Positions 1 through 9,417 of a stretch of DNA of 64,000 bases are shown in pieces. The DNA lies in contig CBFGWV010000002.1 in assembly GCA_965652545.1 (NCBI GenBank), forward strand, positions 3,370 through 67,369, in the 5' to 3' direction. The notes beneath the pieces were generated by a model, which was not told where the DNA came from, ran no database searches, and saw only the letters and a list, made by a program, of their open reading frames with translations. The stretch comes from CBFGWV01 sp965652545 (GTDB lineage: Bacteria > Pseudomonadota > Gammaproteobacteria > Competibacterales > Competibacteraceae). Both the position numbers and the translations under genes were made by a program. Every line of letters begins with the position of its first letter. Position 1 is the first letter of the stretch.

Positions 1-1028
1 TCGACGATGAGATCCAGATCGACGATCTTGTCCTCGTCGTTCATCGTCGGCACGGCATTGACGTTGGCGAAGGCATAGCCTTCGTCGCCCAGGCGCTCGG
101 CGATAAGTCGCGTGGTTTCATTGAGCTGGCTGCGTGAAAAGACCTCGCCTTGCTCAAGAGCGATGCGTTGGCGCAATTCATCTTCGGGCACCAACAGGTT
201 GCCGCCCAGGCGGACCTCACCGACACGGTATTGATCGCCCTCGGTAATGTTGATGGTGATGTAAATGTCCTGCTTGTCCGGCGTGATCGACACCTGTGTG
301 GAGTCGATCGAGAAATTCAAGTAACCGCGATCCAGGTAATAAGAACGCAGGATTTCGATATCGCCGGTCAGCCGTTCCTTCGAGTATTGGTCGTCCTTGG
401 TGATCCACGACAGCCAGCCTCCTGTGGTGAGCTCAAGCTCATCCAGCAGGTCGTCTTCGTCGAAGGCCTGATTGCCGACGATGTTGATCGACTTGATCCG
501 CGCGGCGATGCCCTCGGAGATGTCGATGTCCACGGCTACGCGGTTGCGGGTGAGCTCACGCACCTGGCTGTCCAGGCGCACGGCGTACTTGCCGCGGGCG
601 TAATACTGGTTCAGCAACTCCTGCTCGACACGCTCCAGCGTGGCCTGATCGAAGGTTCGGCCAGGCGCGAACCCGATGCCGCGCAACGCGGTCTCGAGGT
701 CTTCGTCGTTGATGTCGGCATTGCCCTCGAAGTTGATTTCGCCGATTGCCGGCCGCTCGGTCACCTGCACGACGAGGACATCGCCGTCGCGGCCGAGCCC
801 CACGTCGGAGAACAAACCGGTGTCGTACAAGGCGCGAATGATCTGCGGGTAGTCGTCGGTGCTCATGGCGTTGCCGACCGACACCGGCAGGTAGTTGAAC
901 ACCGTTCCCGCCGAGATCCGCTGCAAGCCCTCGACACGGACGTCACGCAGCACGAAATCGGCCGCGTGCGCGCTCATGGGTATGGCGAGGCAGGCGGAAA
1001 TCAACAGTCGGCGCGACAGCTTACGCAT
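1..1028 (-). CDS. bamA: Outer membrane protein assembly factor BamA, N-terminal part (cut by window edge)
   Basis: BamA is the beta-barrel core of the BAM complex that folds and inserts outer membrane proteins. The visible 342 codons start with a signal peptide (MRKLSRRLL..., cleavage near AHAA-DF at residues 20-24). POTRA-type repeats follow, with typical features such as VEGLQRIS, GNADINDEDL, IVGNQAFDED and a GG(W)LSW/ YYLDRGY stretch. About four POTRA domains are present; the rest and the C-terminal barrel lie beyond base 1. The gene follows rseP on the same strand with an 85-nt gap, the usual gammaproteobacterial order. Identity is secure; the 3' end is missing only because of the window limit. 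Confidence 0.96.
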   Translation of the reverse strand, partial: MRKLSRRLLISACLAIPMSAHAADFVLRDVRVEGLQRISAGTVFNYLPVSVGNAMSTDDYPQIIRALYDTGLFSDVGLGRDGDVLVVQVTERPAIGEINFEGNADINDEDLETALRGIGFAPGRTFDQATLERVEQELLNQYYARGKYAVRLDSQVRELTRNRVAVDIDISEGIAARIKSINIVGNQAFDEDDLLDELELTTGGWLSWITKDDQYSKERLTGDIEILRSYYLDRGYLNFSIDSTQVSITPDKQDIYITINITEGDQYRVGEVRLGGNLLVPEDELRQRIALEQGEVFSRSQLNETTRLIAERLGDEGYAFANVNAVPTMNDEDKIVDLDLIV

Positions 1029-1113
1029 AATGATTCCGTAGTCGGGTCCGCGTCCGGCGGACGTCGAAAGTTACTGTGGGCAGGCGACGCCAGGGCCGCC
1101 CACCTACCGTTTG

Positions 1114-2493
1114 TCAGCCCAGCATCCGGGTTACGACCCGGGTGATGTCGTTGAAAATGGCCAGCCCCATCAGTGCGGCGAGTGCCGCAACTCCGATCCG
1201 CTGGCCCAGCGCCTGCGCACCTTCGGACAATGGTCGCCCGCGCACAAGCTCAATAAAGTAGTACAACAGGTGCCCGCCATCCAAGACCGGCACAGGCAGC
1301 AGGTTGAGCACACCCAGGCTCACGCTTACCAGTGCCAGGAAGCTCAGAAACTGCACCAGACCGTAACTGGCCGATAGGCCGGCGTACTCCGCAATGGTGA
1401 CCGGCCCGCCCAGATTATCCAGCGACGCGGTGCCGGTCAGCATCCGCCACAGCATGCGCAATGTGAACCCTGCGATCTCCACTGTTCGTACCGTGCCCTG
1501 CCACATGGCATCGAGCGGGCCGTGACGAACCAGGACGAGGCGTTTCTCGTTCAGCTCCGGGGGAATGCTCGCTGCGGCACCGATCTGGCCGATGGTCTTG
1601 CCGTCGACCTCGATCTCGATCGGTGTCATCGTCAGTGACAGACGCTGGCCATCGCGCTCCAGTTCGACCGACATGGGGCGATCGGCATGGGCTTGAATGA
1701 CCTCGACCCAGTCGTCCCAATCATCGATCGGGCGTCCTGCGGATACCAGGATGCGATCGCCCGCCTGCAATCCGGCCGCTGCCGCTGGTGTGTCGGCGAC
1801 CACATTGCCGACCACCGGATCGATTCGCTCCGGTTGCCACAGTGCAAGGCCGAGCAGGCCGAGGACATCTCCTCCCTCGTCCCAGCCGGTGCCGGGTGTG
1901 GGCAAGATGCGTGTCGCCTCGGCCCCATCGTCGGTGCGAACGGTCAATGTGACGCTGTCGTCGACCAATGCCCGGTCGATGATGCCGAGTATGGCATCCT
2001 CCAACGTGGTCACCGGTTCGCCATCGACGGCAGTGATGACATCGCCGCGCATCATCCCAGCCTCGGCGGCCGGCGTCTCGGGCGCGGGGGTATCCATCAA
2101 CGGGCGCAGCGTGGTTTCACCGAGCAGGAATACGGCACCGTACGCCACGATGGCGAACAGGAAGTTGGCCAGGGGACCGGCGGCGACAATGGCGATCCGA
2201 TAGCTCGTCGGCCGGGTGTTGAACGCGCGATGGCGCTCGGCCGCCGCCACCGGGCCTTCGCGTTCATCGAGCATCTTGACGTAGCCGCCCAGCGGGATGG
2301 CGGCGATAGCGAACTCGGTGGCGTCCGGCCCCGCGCCGCGGCGCATCCATATAGGCTTGCCGAACCCCACGGAGAAGCGCAATACCTTGACGCCCAGCCG
2401 CCGCGCGACCCAGTAATGGCCAAATTCGTGAAACGTCACCAGCAGACCCAAGGTGACGATCAGCGCGATCAGCGACAGCAAAACGGTATTCAT
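1114..2493 (-). CDS. rseP: RIP site-2 zinc metalloprotease RseP
   Basis: Inner-membrane intramembrane protease that cleaves anti-sigma factor RseA in the sigma-E envelope stress pathway and clears signal-peptide remnants. The 459-residue product has the zinc motif HEFGH at residues 22-26 in the first membrane segment, two central PDZ domains, and the second catalytic motif [11 protein letters not shown] near residue 397 (catalytic Asp about 405). The open frame extends 27 codons further upstream, but the ATG at 2493 gives the family N-terminus and overlaps the ispC stop as ATGA, so it is chosen. Co-transcribed with ispC upstream and bamA downstream. Confidence 0.95.
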   Translation of the reverse strand: MNTVLLSLIALIVTLGLLVTFHEFGHYWVARRLGVKVLRFSVGFGKPIWMRRGAGPDATEFAIAAIPLGGYVKMLDEREGPVAAAERHRAFNTRPTSYRIAIVAAGPLANFLFAIVAYGAVFLLGETTLRPLMDTPAPETPAAEAGMMRGDVITAVDGEPVTTLEDAILGIIDRALVDDSVTLTVRTDDGAEATRILPTPGTGWDEGGDVLGLLGLALWQPERIDPVVGNVVADTPAAAAGLQAGDRILVSAGRPIDDWDDWVEVIQAHADRPMSVELERDGQRLSLTMTPIEIEVDGKTIGQIGAAASIPPELNEKRLVLVRHGPLDAMWQGTVRTVEIAGFTLRMLWRMLTGTASLDNLGGPVTIAEYAGLSASYGLVQFLSFLALVSVSLGVLNLLPVPVLDGGHLLYYFIELVRGRPLSEGAQALGQRIGVAALAALMGLAIFNDITRVVTRMLG

Positions 2494-3668
2494 CGGCCGA
2501 TCTCCGCAATGTGGTTCTCGGCAATCTGACGGGTTTCGCGATCCACCGCCAGCAGTTCGGCGAAATCCCGGCATTCCGGCGCATGAACGCGGGCCAGCGC
2601 ATGGGCGCAGACCTCTGCAATGCGGGTGAACCCGAGACGACCGGCCAGGAAGGCCGCGACAGCCACCTCGTTGGCGGCGTTCAACACCGCTGGCGCGCTG
2701 CCGCCGGCAGCCAGGGCCTCGCGCGCCAGGCGCAGGCAGGGAAACCGGTCGAGATCCGCCGGTTCGAAGTCCAGGCGCGCGACCTGGAACAGATCGAGAC
2801 CGGCCACGCCGGCCTCGATGCGTTGCGGCCAGGCCAGTGCGTGGGCGATGGGCGTGCGCATGTCCGGGTTACCCATCTGGGCAAGTACCGAACCGTCGAC
2901 GTACTGCACCAGCGAATGGATCACGCTCTGGGGGTGGATGACCACATCGATACGATCGGCCGGCATGTCGAAGAGCCAGTGGGCCTCGATCAGTTCCAGG
3001 CCCTTGTTCATCAAGGTGGCCGAATCTACGGAGATCTTGCGTCCCATTTGCCAGGTGGGGTGGGCGCAGGCCTGATCGGGGGTTACAGACTCGAGCTCGG
3101 CCATCGAATGACAACGGAACGGACCGCCGGAACCAGTGAGCAGCAAGCGGCTGACACCGGCACTGTGCCAGTCCGCGGAGGCCGCGGGCAGGCATTGAAA
3201 CAAGGCGTTGTGTTCAGAGTCGATGGGCAGGAGGGTCGCGCCGTGGCGGCTGACCGCTTCCATGAACAGGCGCCCGGCCATGACCAGGGCCTCTTTGTTG
3301 GCCAGCAGTACGCGCTTGCCGGCGCGAACGGCAGCCATGGTGGGCGTAAGGCCGGCGGCACCGGTGATGGCCGCCATGACGATGCGGCTGTCGTCGTGCT
3401 CGGCGGCGGCAAACAAGCCCTCGTCGCCGGCGACCACCTCGGTTACCGAGCCGGCCAATCGCCGCGCCAGCTCTCGCGCGGACGTCTCGTCGCTCATGGC
3501 TGCGAGCTGCGGGCGGAAACGCAGACACAGCTCGGTCATGGCATCGACATTGTATGCGGCGGTCAAGGCACTCACCCGGTACTTGTCCGGATGACGGGCA
3601 ATGACATCGAGCGTGCTGCTGCCGACGCTGCCGGTCGCACCCAGCACGCTGACGCCGATGACGCTCAT
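2490..3668 (-). CDS. ispC: 1-deoxy-D-xylulose 5-phosphate reductoisomerase
   Basis: Second enzyme of the MEP isoprenoid pathway: NADPH-dependent conversion of DXP to MEP in the cytoplasm. The 392-residue protein has the N-terminal nucleotide-binding motif [14 protein letters not shown] (residues 10-23) and the metal-binding DSE at Asp150/Glu152 in [11 protein letters not shown]. The conserved [18 protein letters not shown] segment follows. The start at 3668 ([13 protein letters not shown]) is chosen over an open extension that would run through cdsA; it overlaps the cdsA end by ATGA. The next gene, rseP, also starts by ATGA overlap, so translation is likely coupled. Confidence 0.96.
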   Translation of the reverse strand: MSVIGVSVLGATGSVGSSTLDVIARHPDKYRVSALTAAYNVDAMTELCLRFRPQLAAMSDETSARELARRLAGSVTEVVAGDEGLFAAAEHDDSRIVMAAITGAAGLTPTMAAVRAGKRVLLANKEALVMAGRLFMEAVSRHGATLLPIDSEHNALFQCLPAASADWHSAGVSRLLLTGSGGPFRCHSMAELESVTPDQACAHPTWQMGRKISVDSATLMNKGLELIEAHWLFDMPADRIDVVIHPQSVIHSLVQYVDGSVLAQMGNPDMRTPIAHALAWPQRIEAGVAGLDLFQVARLDFEPADLDRFPCLRLAREALAAGGSAPAVLNAANEVAVAAFLAGRLGFTRIAEVCAHALARVHAPECRDFAELLAVDRETRQIAENHIAEIGR

Positions 3669-4480
3669 GCCAGCACCCAGCGCAAGCCCAGTGCAAAGAC
3701 AGGTGCGGCGGCGGTGATGCTGTCCACCCGATCGAGAATGCCGCCGTGACCGGGCAGGATGCGCCCGCTGTCCTTGGCGCCGGATTGACGCTTCAAGGCG
3801 CTCTCGAGCAGGTCGCCGACCATGCTGGCAATCACCGTCACCACACAGACGACGAGGAAACCCGACCAGGCAAGGGTCGGCACCTGCAGCAGCACGATGC
3901 CTGCTACGCCGACGATGACGCCGCCAGCCAGCGCACACAGCGCACCTTCACGGGTTTTACCCGGGCTGATGGCCGGCGCCAGCGCCCGCTTACCCCAACG
4001 CCGTCCGCCGAAATAGGCGACCGTATCGGCACCGGCCACCACGGCAAAAAACACCGCGAGAACCAGCAGCCCACGGGCATGCAGGTCGGCCAGCGCCAGC
4101 AGCGGCGGGATCAGCACGATGAGCCCGCCCAGCTCCCACCCCAGTTTCGGCAACGGCGGCAAGCCGCGATGGCTGTAGCGGATCAAGGCCACGAACACAC
4201 AGGCCCAGAACACGGCCGTCGGTGTCAGTGTGATCCACACCACGGCGGGGACATCTCGGCCCAGAAGCAAGGCGACCGCCGGCAGCAGCAGGATGGCGCC
4301 GTAGATCAAGCGCCCGACCGGCTGCGACAAACCCATTAAGCCGCCCCACTCCCAGGCCCCGATCAGCATGACAACCACTAGGGCGGCACCCAGCGCCGGC
4401 AACGGTAGTGCGATCACCCCCAAAAGGAGCGCGACCGCCAGGAGCACACCGGTGATCGTGCGTGTGCTAGTCGGTGTCAT
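3665..4480 (-). CDS. cdsA: Phosphatidate cytidylyltransferase (CDP-diacylglycerol synthase)
   Basis: Integral membrane enzyme that makes CDP-diacylglycerol from phosphatidate and CTP, the branch point for phospholipid headgroup synthesis. The 271-residue sequence has several hydrophobic helices and the C-terminal family signature [20 protein letters not shown] followed by GILDRVDS. Start at 4480 ([11 protein letters not shown]) lies 14 nt inside the uppS 3' end. The protein belongs to the pyrH-frr-uppS-cdsA-ispC-rseP-bamA cluster typical of Gammaproteobacteria. Confidence 0.95.
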   Translation of the reverse strand: MTPTSTRTITGVLLAVALLLGVIALPLPALGAALVVVMLIGAWEWGGLMGLSQPVGRLIYGAILLLPAVALLLGRDVPAVVWITLTPTAVFWACVFVALIRYSHRGLPPLPKLGWELGGLIVLIPPLLALADLHARGLLVLAVFFAVVAGADTVAYFGGRRWGKRALAPAISPGKTREGALCALAGGVIVGVAGIVLLQVPTLAWSGFLVVCVVTVIASMVGDLLESALKRQSGAKDSGRILPGHGGILDRVDSITAAAPVFALGLRWVLA

Positions 4481-5228
4481 GGGTGAGTTGCTCGCTGGTC
4501 TTTCCGTAACGGCGCTCGCGCCCCGCGTAGGCGGTGATCGCTTTGTCCAGGGCGGCTTCGTCGAAGTCCGGCCACAGTGTCGGCGTAAAGTAGAGCTCGG
4601 CATAGGCGAGCTGCCAGAGCATGAAATTGCTGATCCGGGTTTCCCCACCGGTGCGAATGAACAGGTCCGGCGCTGGCAGGTCGGCCAGCGCGACATGCCG
4701 GCCGAACGCCTCGGGGGTAATGTCGGCAGGCGTCATCTCGCCCCGGACACAGGCCTCGGCCAGGGATTTGGCGGCTTCGGCCATGTCCCACTGGCCGCCG
4801 TAGTTCGCAGCGATCACCAGCGTGAGCCCGGTATTGTTGGCGGTGAGCGCCTCGGCATCGTCCATCCGGCCGCGCAGTTTGTCCGAAAAAGCCGTGCGAT
4901 CGCCGATGAAGCGCAGACGGACGTTATTGTTATGCAGCCGCTTGGCTTCGCTGCGCAGCGTAGTGATGAACAAGTCCATCAAGACGCTGACCTCGGTCTC
5001 GGGGCGCCGCCAGTTTTCACTGGAGAACGCAAAAAGGGTCAGTACGGCCACACCCTGTTGCACGCAGGCCTGCACGACGCGCTGGACGGATTTTACGCCT
5101 TCGCGATGGCCAGCCGGACGCGGTAGCAACCGTCGCCTGGCCCAGCGGCCATTGCCGTCCATGACAATGGCGATGTGGCGTGGCAGCGTGCGGGCCGCCA
5201 CGTTTGCGGATTCTTGAGCCGGGGACAT
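4467..5228 (-). CDS. uppS: Undecaprenyl diphosphate synthase
   Basis: cis-Prenyltransferase that extends farnesyl diphosphate with isopentenyl diphosphate to C55, the lipid carrier for peptidoglycan and O-antigen precursors. The ATG at 5228 gives 253 residues, the normal family length, with the substrate-binding motif HIAIVMDGNGRWA (catalytic Asp24) and the C-terminal PDLFIRTGGETRISNFMLWQ block. An alternative start 13 codons upstream is possible but unneeded. It overlaps cdsA by 14 nt and is 39 nt after frr. Confidence 0.95.
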   Translation of the reverse strand: MSPAQESANVAARTLPRHIAIVMDGNGRWARRRLLPRPAGHREGVKSVQRVVQACVQQGVAVLTLFAFSSENWRRPETEVSVLMDLFITTLRSEAKRLHNNNVRLRFIGDRTAFSDKLRGRMDDAEALTANNTGLTLVIAANYGGQWDMAEAAKSLAEACVRGEMTPADITPEAFGRHVALADLPAPDLFIRTGGETRISNFMLWQLAYAELYFTPTLWPDFDEAALDKAITAYAGRERRYGKTSEQLTHDTD

Positions 5229-5267
5229 GAATAGCCGGTGCGTGAGCGCACGTACAGTGATGCGCAA

Positions 5268-5825
5268 TCAGAAGTCCATCAGTTCCGCTTCCTTTTCTTC
5301 AAGGATGCGGTCGATGTCGGCGATGTACTTGTCGGTGATCTTTTGGATGTCCTCGGTAGCGCGTCGCTCCTGGTCCTCCGAGATCTCCTTTTCCTTCTGC
5401 AGTTCCTTCAGATCGTTGTTGGCATCGCGGCGAATGTTGCGCACGGCCACCTTGGCGCCCTCGCCTTCATGGCGGACGACCTTGACCAGGTCACGGCGCC
5501 GCTCCTCGGTGAGCGCGGGCAAGGGCACACGGATGACCGTACCGGCGGTGGCCGGGTTCAGGCCCAGATCGGAGGTCATGATGGCCTTCTCCACCACCGA
5601 GACCATGTTTTTCTCCCACGGCTGCACCACCAGTGTTCGCGGGTCGCCGATGGTGACGCTGGCAACCTGACTCAGCGGAGTGTCGGAACCGTAATAGTCC
5701 ACCGTGATGTGATCCAGCAGGCTGGTGTGTGCCCGGCCGGTGCGCAGCTTGGTGAGCTCGTGCTTGAGTGCTTCGACGCTCTTGGCCATGCGGGCCTGTG
5801 CGTCTTTCTTGATATCGTCGATCAT
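5268..5825 (-). CDS. frr: Ribosome recycling factor
   Basis: RRF splits post-termination ribosomes together with EF-G. The 185-residue protein has normal family length and typical blocks: an N-terminal helical stretch with [13 protein letters not shown], then [20 protein letters not shown], and the C-terminal [11 protein letters not shown] and [20 protein letters not shown] at 5825 overlaps the pyrH stop (ATGA), implying translational coupling. Confidence 0.97.
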   Translation of the reverse strand: MIDDIKKDAQARMAKSVEALKHELTKLRTGRAHTSLLDHITVDYYGSDTPLSQVASVTIGDPRTLVVQPWEKNMVSVVEKAIMTSDLGLNPATAGTVIRVPLPALTEERRRDLVKVVRHEGEGAKVAVRNIRRDANNDLKELQKEKEISEDQERRATEDIQKITDKYIADIDRILEEKEAELMDF

Positions 5826-6556
5826 TGCCGTCCTTCCTTCAGAACCGTGGTGCCCACGGTCTCGCCGCAGACCAGGCGCACCAGGTCGCCATGATTCTGG
5901 ATATTGAAGACCTTCAGGGGCATGGCATGTTCGCGGCACATGACGATGGCCGTGGCGTCCATGACACCCAGGCGCTGGTCCAGCGCCTCGTCATAGGTCA
6001 ACACCTCGTAGCGCCGTGCATCCGGCACCTTGACCGGATCGGCCGAGTACACGCCGTCCACCTTGGTGGCCTTGAGCATGACTTCGGCGTTGATTTCGAT
6101 AGCCCGCAGACTGGCGGCCGAATCGGTCGTGAAAAAGGGATTGCCGGTGCCGGCACCGAACAGGACGACGCGGCCCTTTTCGAGATGGCGGATAGCACGA
6201 CGGCGGATGTAGTCCTCGCACACCTGATTGATGCGGATGGCGGACATGACGCGGGCGAAGATGTTGCGCCGTTCCAGGGCATCCTGCATGGCCAGGGCGT
6301 TCATCACTGTCGCCAGCATACCCATATGGTCCGCGGTGACCCGGTCCATGCCGGCTGCCGCCAGCCCCGCGCCGCGGAAGAGATTGCCGCCACCGATGAC
6401 CATCCCTATCTGGACGCCCATGCGGTTGAGCGTGGTGACTTCATCGGCGATACGGCCGATCACCGCCGGATCGATACCGTAATCGCCGGTGCCCATCAAC
6501 ACCTCTCCGGAGAGTTTGAGGAGGATTCGCTTGAAGACGGGCTTGGCATCGAGCAT
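5822..6556 (-). CDS. pyrH: UMP kinase
   Basis: Bacterial-type (amino acid kinase fold) UMP kinase: UMP + ATP to UDP, allosterically controlled by GTP and UTP. The 244-residue product begins [20 protein letters not shown] and carries the nucleotide-binding GGGNLFRG and the [14 protein letters not shown] block. A start at 6556 fits the family; an extension to 6649 would cross the tsf terminator region and is unlikely. It is separated from tsf by a strong terminator, so it probably has its own promoter in 6557-6635, as in E. coli. Confidence 0.96.
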   Translation of the reverse strand: MLDAKPVFKRILLKLSGEVLMGTGDYGIDPAVIGRIADEVTTLNRMGVQIGMVIGGGNLFRGAGLAAAGMDRVTADHMGMLATVMNALAMQDALERRNIFARVMSAIRINQVCEDYIRRRAIRHLEKGRVVLFGAGTGNPFFTTDSAASLRAIEINAEVMLKATKVDGVYSADPVKVPDARRYEVLTYDEALDQRLGVMDATAIVMCREHAMPLKVFNIQNHGDLVRLVCGETVGTTVLKEGRQ

Positions 6557-6635
6557 GGATGATTCCGGTGAGGCGGGCGGTGGATAAACTCGGGGCATTG
6601 TAGTGTGTCGGGTGCACGGCTTGTAGTGCCGATGC

Positions 6636-6671
6636 AAAAACGGCGTCACCGCACAGCTGCGATAACGCCGT
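6636..6671 (-). terminator. Rho-independent terminator of rpsB-tsf
   Basis: On the minus strand the transcript reads ACGGCGT - t - ATCGCA - gctg loop - TGCGGT - g - ACGCCGT and then a run of five T. The stem has 13 pairs with one internal mismatch and one G-U pair. It lies just after the tsf stop and before pyrH, so it ends the rpsB-tsf transcript. Confidence 0.88.
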
Positions 6672-6688
6672 CGACCACTGCAAAAGGC

Positions 6689-7567
6689 TTAGCTGCCGCG
6701 GACTTGAGCCATCACCTCTTCGGCGAAGTTCTCGGTCTTTTTCTCGATGCCTTCGCCCAATTCCACCCGTTCGAAGCGGATGACCTTGGCGCCGGCGCTC
6801 TTGAGGAGCTTCTCGACGCTTTGGTCCGGATCCTTCACGAACGGCTGTCCGACCAGAGTGATTTCCTGGAGATATTTGCGAACCCGGCCATCGACCATCT
6901 TTTCGACGATGTCGGCCGGCTTGCCGCTCTCGGCTGCCTGGGCGGCGAAGATGGCGCGCTCTTTCTCCAGCAGGTCGGCCGGCACCTGCTCGGCGCTGAC
7001 GCACACCGGGCGGCTGGCGGCGACGTGCATGGCCAGGCCACGTGCCAGATCGGCATCACCGCCTTCCAGCTCCACGATCACGCCGATGCGCGAGCCGTGC
7101 AGGTAGACACCGAAATGCCCGTTGGTGGTCTCCAGACGGACGAATCGACGCACGGTCATGTTCTCGCCGATTTTGGCGATCAACTCGCGACGCACCTCGT
7201 CGACGCTCTTGCCATCGCTCAGCGGCAGGCTGTTGAGCGCATCCATGTCCGCCGGTGCATCGGCCAGCACACGGGCGGCGACGGCATTGGCGAAGTTCTG
7301 GAAGTCGTCGCCCTTGGCGACGAAGTCGGTTTCGCAGTTGACCTCGACCAGCACGGCGGCTTTGGCATCGTGGGCGCTGGCGACCAGCCCCTCGGCGGCG
7401 GTGCGGCCGGCTTTCTTGTCAGCCTTGGCGAGGCCCTGCTTGCGCATCAGCTCGATGGCGGCTTCGACGTCGCCACCGGTTTCCTGGAGGGCTTTCTTAC
7501 ACTCCATCATGCCCGAGCCGGTACGCTCACGCAGGGTCTTGACCAGCGCAGCGGTAATCTCTGCCAT
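6689..7567 (-). CDS. tsf: Elongation factor Ts
   Basis: Guanine-nucleotide exchange factor that recycles EF-Tu. The 292-residue protein starts [20 protein letters not shown] and has the diagnostic [12 protein letters not shown] and [17 protein letters not shown] motifs, and a C-terminal dimerisation region. It follows rpsB by 110 nt that contain a hairpin; the classic rpsB-tsf operon. Confidence 0.97.
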   Translation of the reverse strand: MAEITAALVKTLRERTGSGMMECKKALQETGGDVEAAIELMRKQGLAKADKKAGRTAAEGLVASAHDAKAAVLVEVNCETDFVAKGDDFQNFANAVAARVLADAPADMDALNSLPLSDGKSVDEVRRELIAKIGENMTVRRFVRLETTNGHFGVYLHGSRIGVIVELEGGDADLARGLAMHVAASRPVCVSAEQVPADLLEKERAIFAAQAAESGKPADIVEKMVDGRVRKYLQEITLVGQPFVKDPDQSVEKLLKSAGAKVIRFERVELGEGIEKKTENFAEEVMAQVRGS

Positions 7568-7623
7568 GTTCTTTCCTCAGTTGTTAACGACAAGGCCCGC
7601 CTGACGCGAGCCTCGCTTGACTT

Positions 7624-7663
7624 AGAGAAAGCCCGTCATGCCTGACTGGCGCGGGCTATCTCT
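7624..7663 (-). promoter_or_regulatory. Intercistronic hairpin between rpsB and tsf
   Basis: AGAGAAAGCCCG (7624-7635) and CGGGCTATCTCT (7652-7663) form an 11-of-12-pair stem. No U-run follows on the minus strand, so it is more likely an RNA-stabilising or partial-attenuation element than a full terminator. rpsB-tsf spacers often carry such a structure. Confidence 0.6.
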
Positions 7664-7677
7664 CGCGTGCCGCTCGC

Positions 7678-8445
7678 TCAGCTGGCAGCGGCGTTGCTGC
7701 TGCTGCCATTGTCGGTGTCGTCCACCTCGATGAACTCTTCGACGGCGGCGCCACCGGTGGTCACGCTGGAGCGCCCATCGGTCACGGCGCTGATGGCGGC
7801 CTGCAAGTACAAGGTGATGGCGCGAATGGCGTCATCGTTGCCGGGAATGACGTAATCGACGCCTTCGGGGCTGTTGTTGGTATCCACGATGGCCACGACC
7901 GGGATACCGAGCTTGCGGGCTTCCTGAATGGCGATCTTCTCGTGGCCCACGTCGATGATGAACAAGGCATCGGGCAGGCTGGGCATGTCCTTGATACCGC
8001 CAAGGCTACGCTCCAGCTTGTCCATCTCGCGACGAAGGAGAATCACTTCTTTCTTGGCCAGGCGGTCGAACGTACCGTCCGCGGCCATGGCTTCCAGGTC
8101 CTTCAGGCGCTTGATGGACTGGCGCACCGTCTTGAAGTTGGTGAGCATGCCGCCCAGCCAGCGGTGATTGACGAAGGGCATCTTGCAGCTGCGAGCGGAC
8201 TCGGCGATCGCATCGCGCGCGGCGCGCTTGGTGCCCACGAACAGGATGCGGCCGCCATTGGCTGCCATCCGGCTCATGTAATTCATGGCATCCTGGAACA
8301 GCGGAAGCGTCTTTTCCAGGTTGATGATGTGGATCTTGCTACGCTCGCCAAAGATGAACGGGGCCATCTTGGGGTTCCAGTAGCGGGTCTGGTGGCCGAA
8401 ATGAACACCGGCCTCCAGCATTTGGCGCATAGAAACGCTAGCCAT
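7678..8445 (-). CDS. rpsB: 30S ribosomal protein S2
   Basis: Small-subunit protein S2, 255 residues. Diagnostic blocks are [20 protein letters not shown], the [20 protein letters not shown] stretch, [15 protein letters not shown], and the C-terminal [20 protein letters not shown]. Start at 8445 (MASVSMRQ) is preceded by a long leader. An acidic C-terminal tail ([14 protein letters not shown]) is visible. Confidence 0.98.
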   Translation of the reverse strand: MASVSMRQMLEAGVHFGHQTRYWNPKMAPFIFGERSKIHIINLEKTLPLFQDAMNYMSRMAANGGRILFVGTKRAARDAIAESARSCKMPFVNHRWLGGMLTNFKTVRQSIKRLKDLEAMAADGTFDRLAKKEVILLRREMDKLERSLGGIKDMPSLPDALFIIDVGHEKIAIQEARKLGIPVVAIVDTNNSPEGVDYVIPGNDDAIRAITLYLQAAISAVTDGRSSVTTGGAAVEEFIEVDDTDNGSSSNAAAS

Positions 8446-8577
8446 CGTGTAACTCCAGTTGTAACGGGGTTGGGCCTCCACGTACCCCACCGAGCGACCT
8501 GCACTCCCGCATCATGGGAGACAGGCACCCCGCCCGATGTGTCGGCACGTGTGCGTGATGTCGTTGCCTTGCAAGGC
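8446..8577 (-). promoter_or_regulatory. rpsB 5' leader, probable S2 autoregulatory element
   Basis: Between the promoter and rpsB lies a leader of about 130 nt. Near its end it contains GGGGTACGTGGAGGCCCAAC followed by CCC, which closely resembles my recollection of the conserved core of the gammaproteobacterial rpsB leader, through which S2 represses its own mRNA. The GGGG and CCCC ends can pair around the TACGTGGAGG loop. An upstream hairpin is formed by CTCCC and GGGAG arms around 8511. Function is inferred from family knowledge. Confidence 0.65.
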
Positions 8578-8583
8578 GGGCGC

Positions 8584-8612
8584 TTTATACCATAGGTTGC
8601 TTGCGACACCAA
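8584..8612 (-). promoter_or_regulatory. Sigma-70 type promoter of rpsB-tsf
   Basis: On the minus strand TTGGTG (-35, 8612-8607) is separated by exactly 17 nt from TATAAA (-10, 8589-8584). It lies between the divergent rpsB and map genes, and the downstream leader matches the S2 type. Confidence 0.7.
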
Positions 8613-8649
8613 CTTGATCAGCGTCGCCCTACTTCCGACACCGGATTAC

Positions 8650-9417
8650 ATGAGCATTTCCATAAAGAACGCCGACGATATCGAAAAAATGCGAGTGGCT
8701 GGGCGGCTTGCCGCCGATGTGCTGGCCATGATCGGCCCATACGTGCAGGAAGGTGTCACCACCGAAGAGCTCGATCAGCGCTGTCACGACTATATCGTCG
8801 ACGTGCAGCAGGCCATCCCCGCACCACTCAATTATCGTGGATTCCCCAAGTCGATCTGTACTTCGGTCAACCATGTCGTCTGCCATGGCATACCGGGAAA
8901 GAAGCGCCTCAAGCGCGGCGATGTGCTCAATATCGACGTCACGGTCATCAAGGACGGGTTCCACGGCGACACCAGTCGCATGTATTTCGTCGGCGAGCCG
9001 TCCATCATCGCTCAGCGGGTTGCCCAGACCGCCTACGACTGCATGAAGCTGGGTATCGAGATGGTCAAGCCCGGCGTCCACCTGGGTGATATCGGCCATG
9101 CAATCCAAACCCACGCCGAGGGCCTGGGGTTCTCGGTCGTCCGCGAATACTGCGGGCACGGAATCGGCCGCCAGTTTCACGAAGACCCTCAAGTGTTGCA
9201 CTACGGCACCCCCGGTACCGGCGAGGTGTTGGTGCCCGGTATGACCTTCACGATCGAGCCCATGATCAACACGGGCAAGCGCCATACCCGACTGTTGCCC
9301 GACGGTTGGACCGTGGTAACCAAAGACCACAGCCTCTCGGCACAGTGGGAGCACACGATACTGGTCACAGACGACGGATTCGAAGTGCTCACCTTGTGCG
9401 AGGGTGCGAGCCTCTAG
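8650..9417 (+). CDS. map: Methionine aminopeptidase, type I
   Basis: Removes the N-terminal methionine from nascent proteins; a cytosolic M24-family metalloenzyme. The 255-residue sequence has the metal-ligand blocks NIDVTVIKDGFHGDTSRMY (two Asp), GHGIGRQFHEDP (His) and FTIEPMIN plus SAQWEHTILV (two Glu). Start is ATG 8650 (MSISIKNADDIEKM); an in-frame upstream start at 8614 would add 12 unconserved residues. It is divergent from rpsB and its stop overlaps the proposed GTG of glnD. Confidence 0.96.
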   Translation: MSISIKNADDIEKMRVAGRLAADVLAMIGPYVQEGVTTEELDQRCHDYIVDVQQAIPAPLNYRGFPKSICTSVNHVVCHGIPGKKRLKRGDVLNIDVTVIKDGFHGDTSRMYFVGEPSIIAQRVAQTAYDCMKLGIEMVKPGVHLGDIGHAIQTHAEGLGFSVVREYCGHGIGRQFHEDPQVLHYGTPGTGEVLVPGMTFTIEPMINTGKRHTRLLPDGWTVVTKDHSLSAQWEHTILVTDDGFEVLTLCEGASL

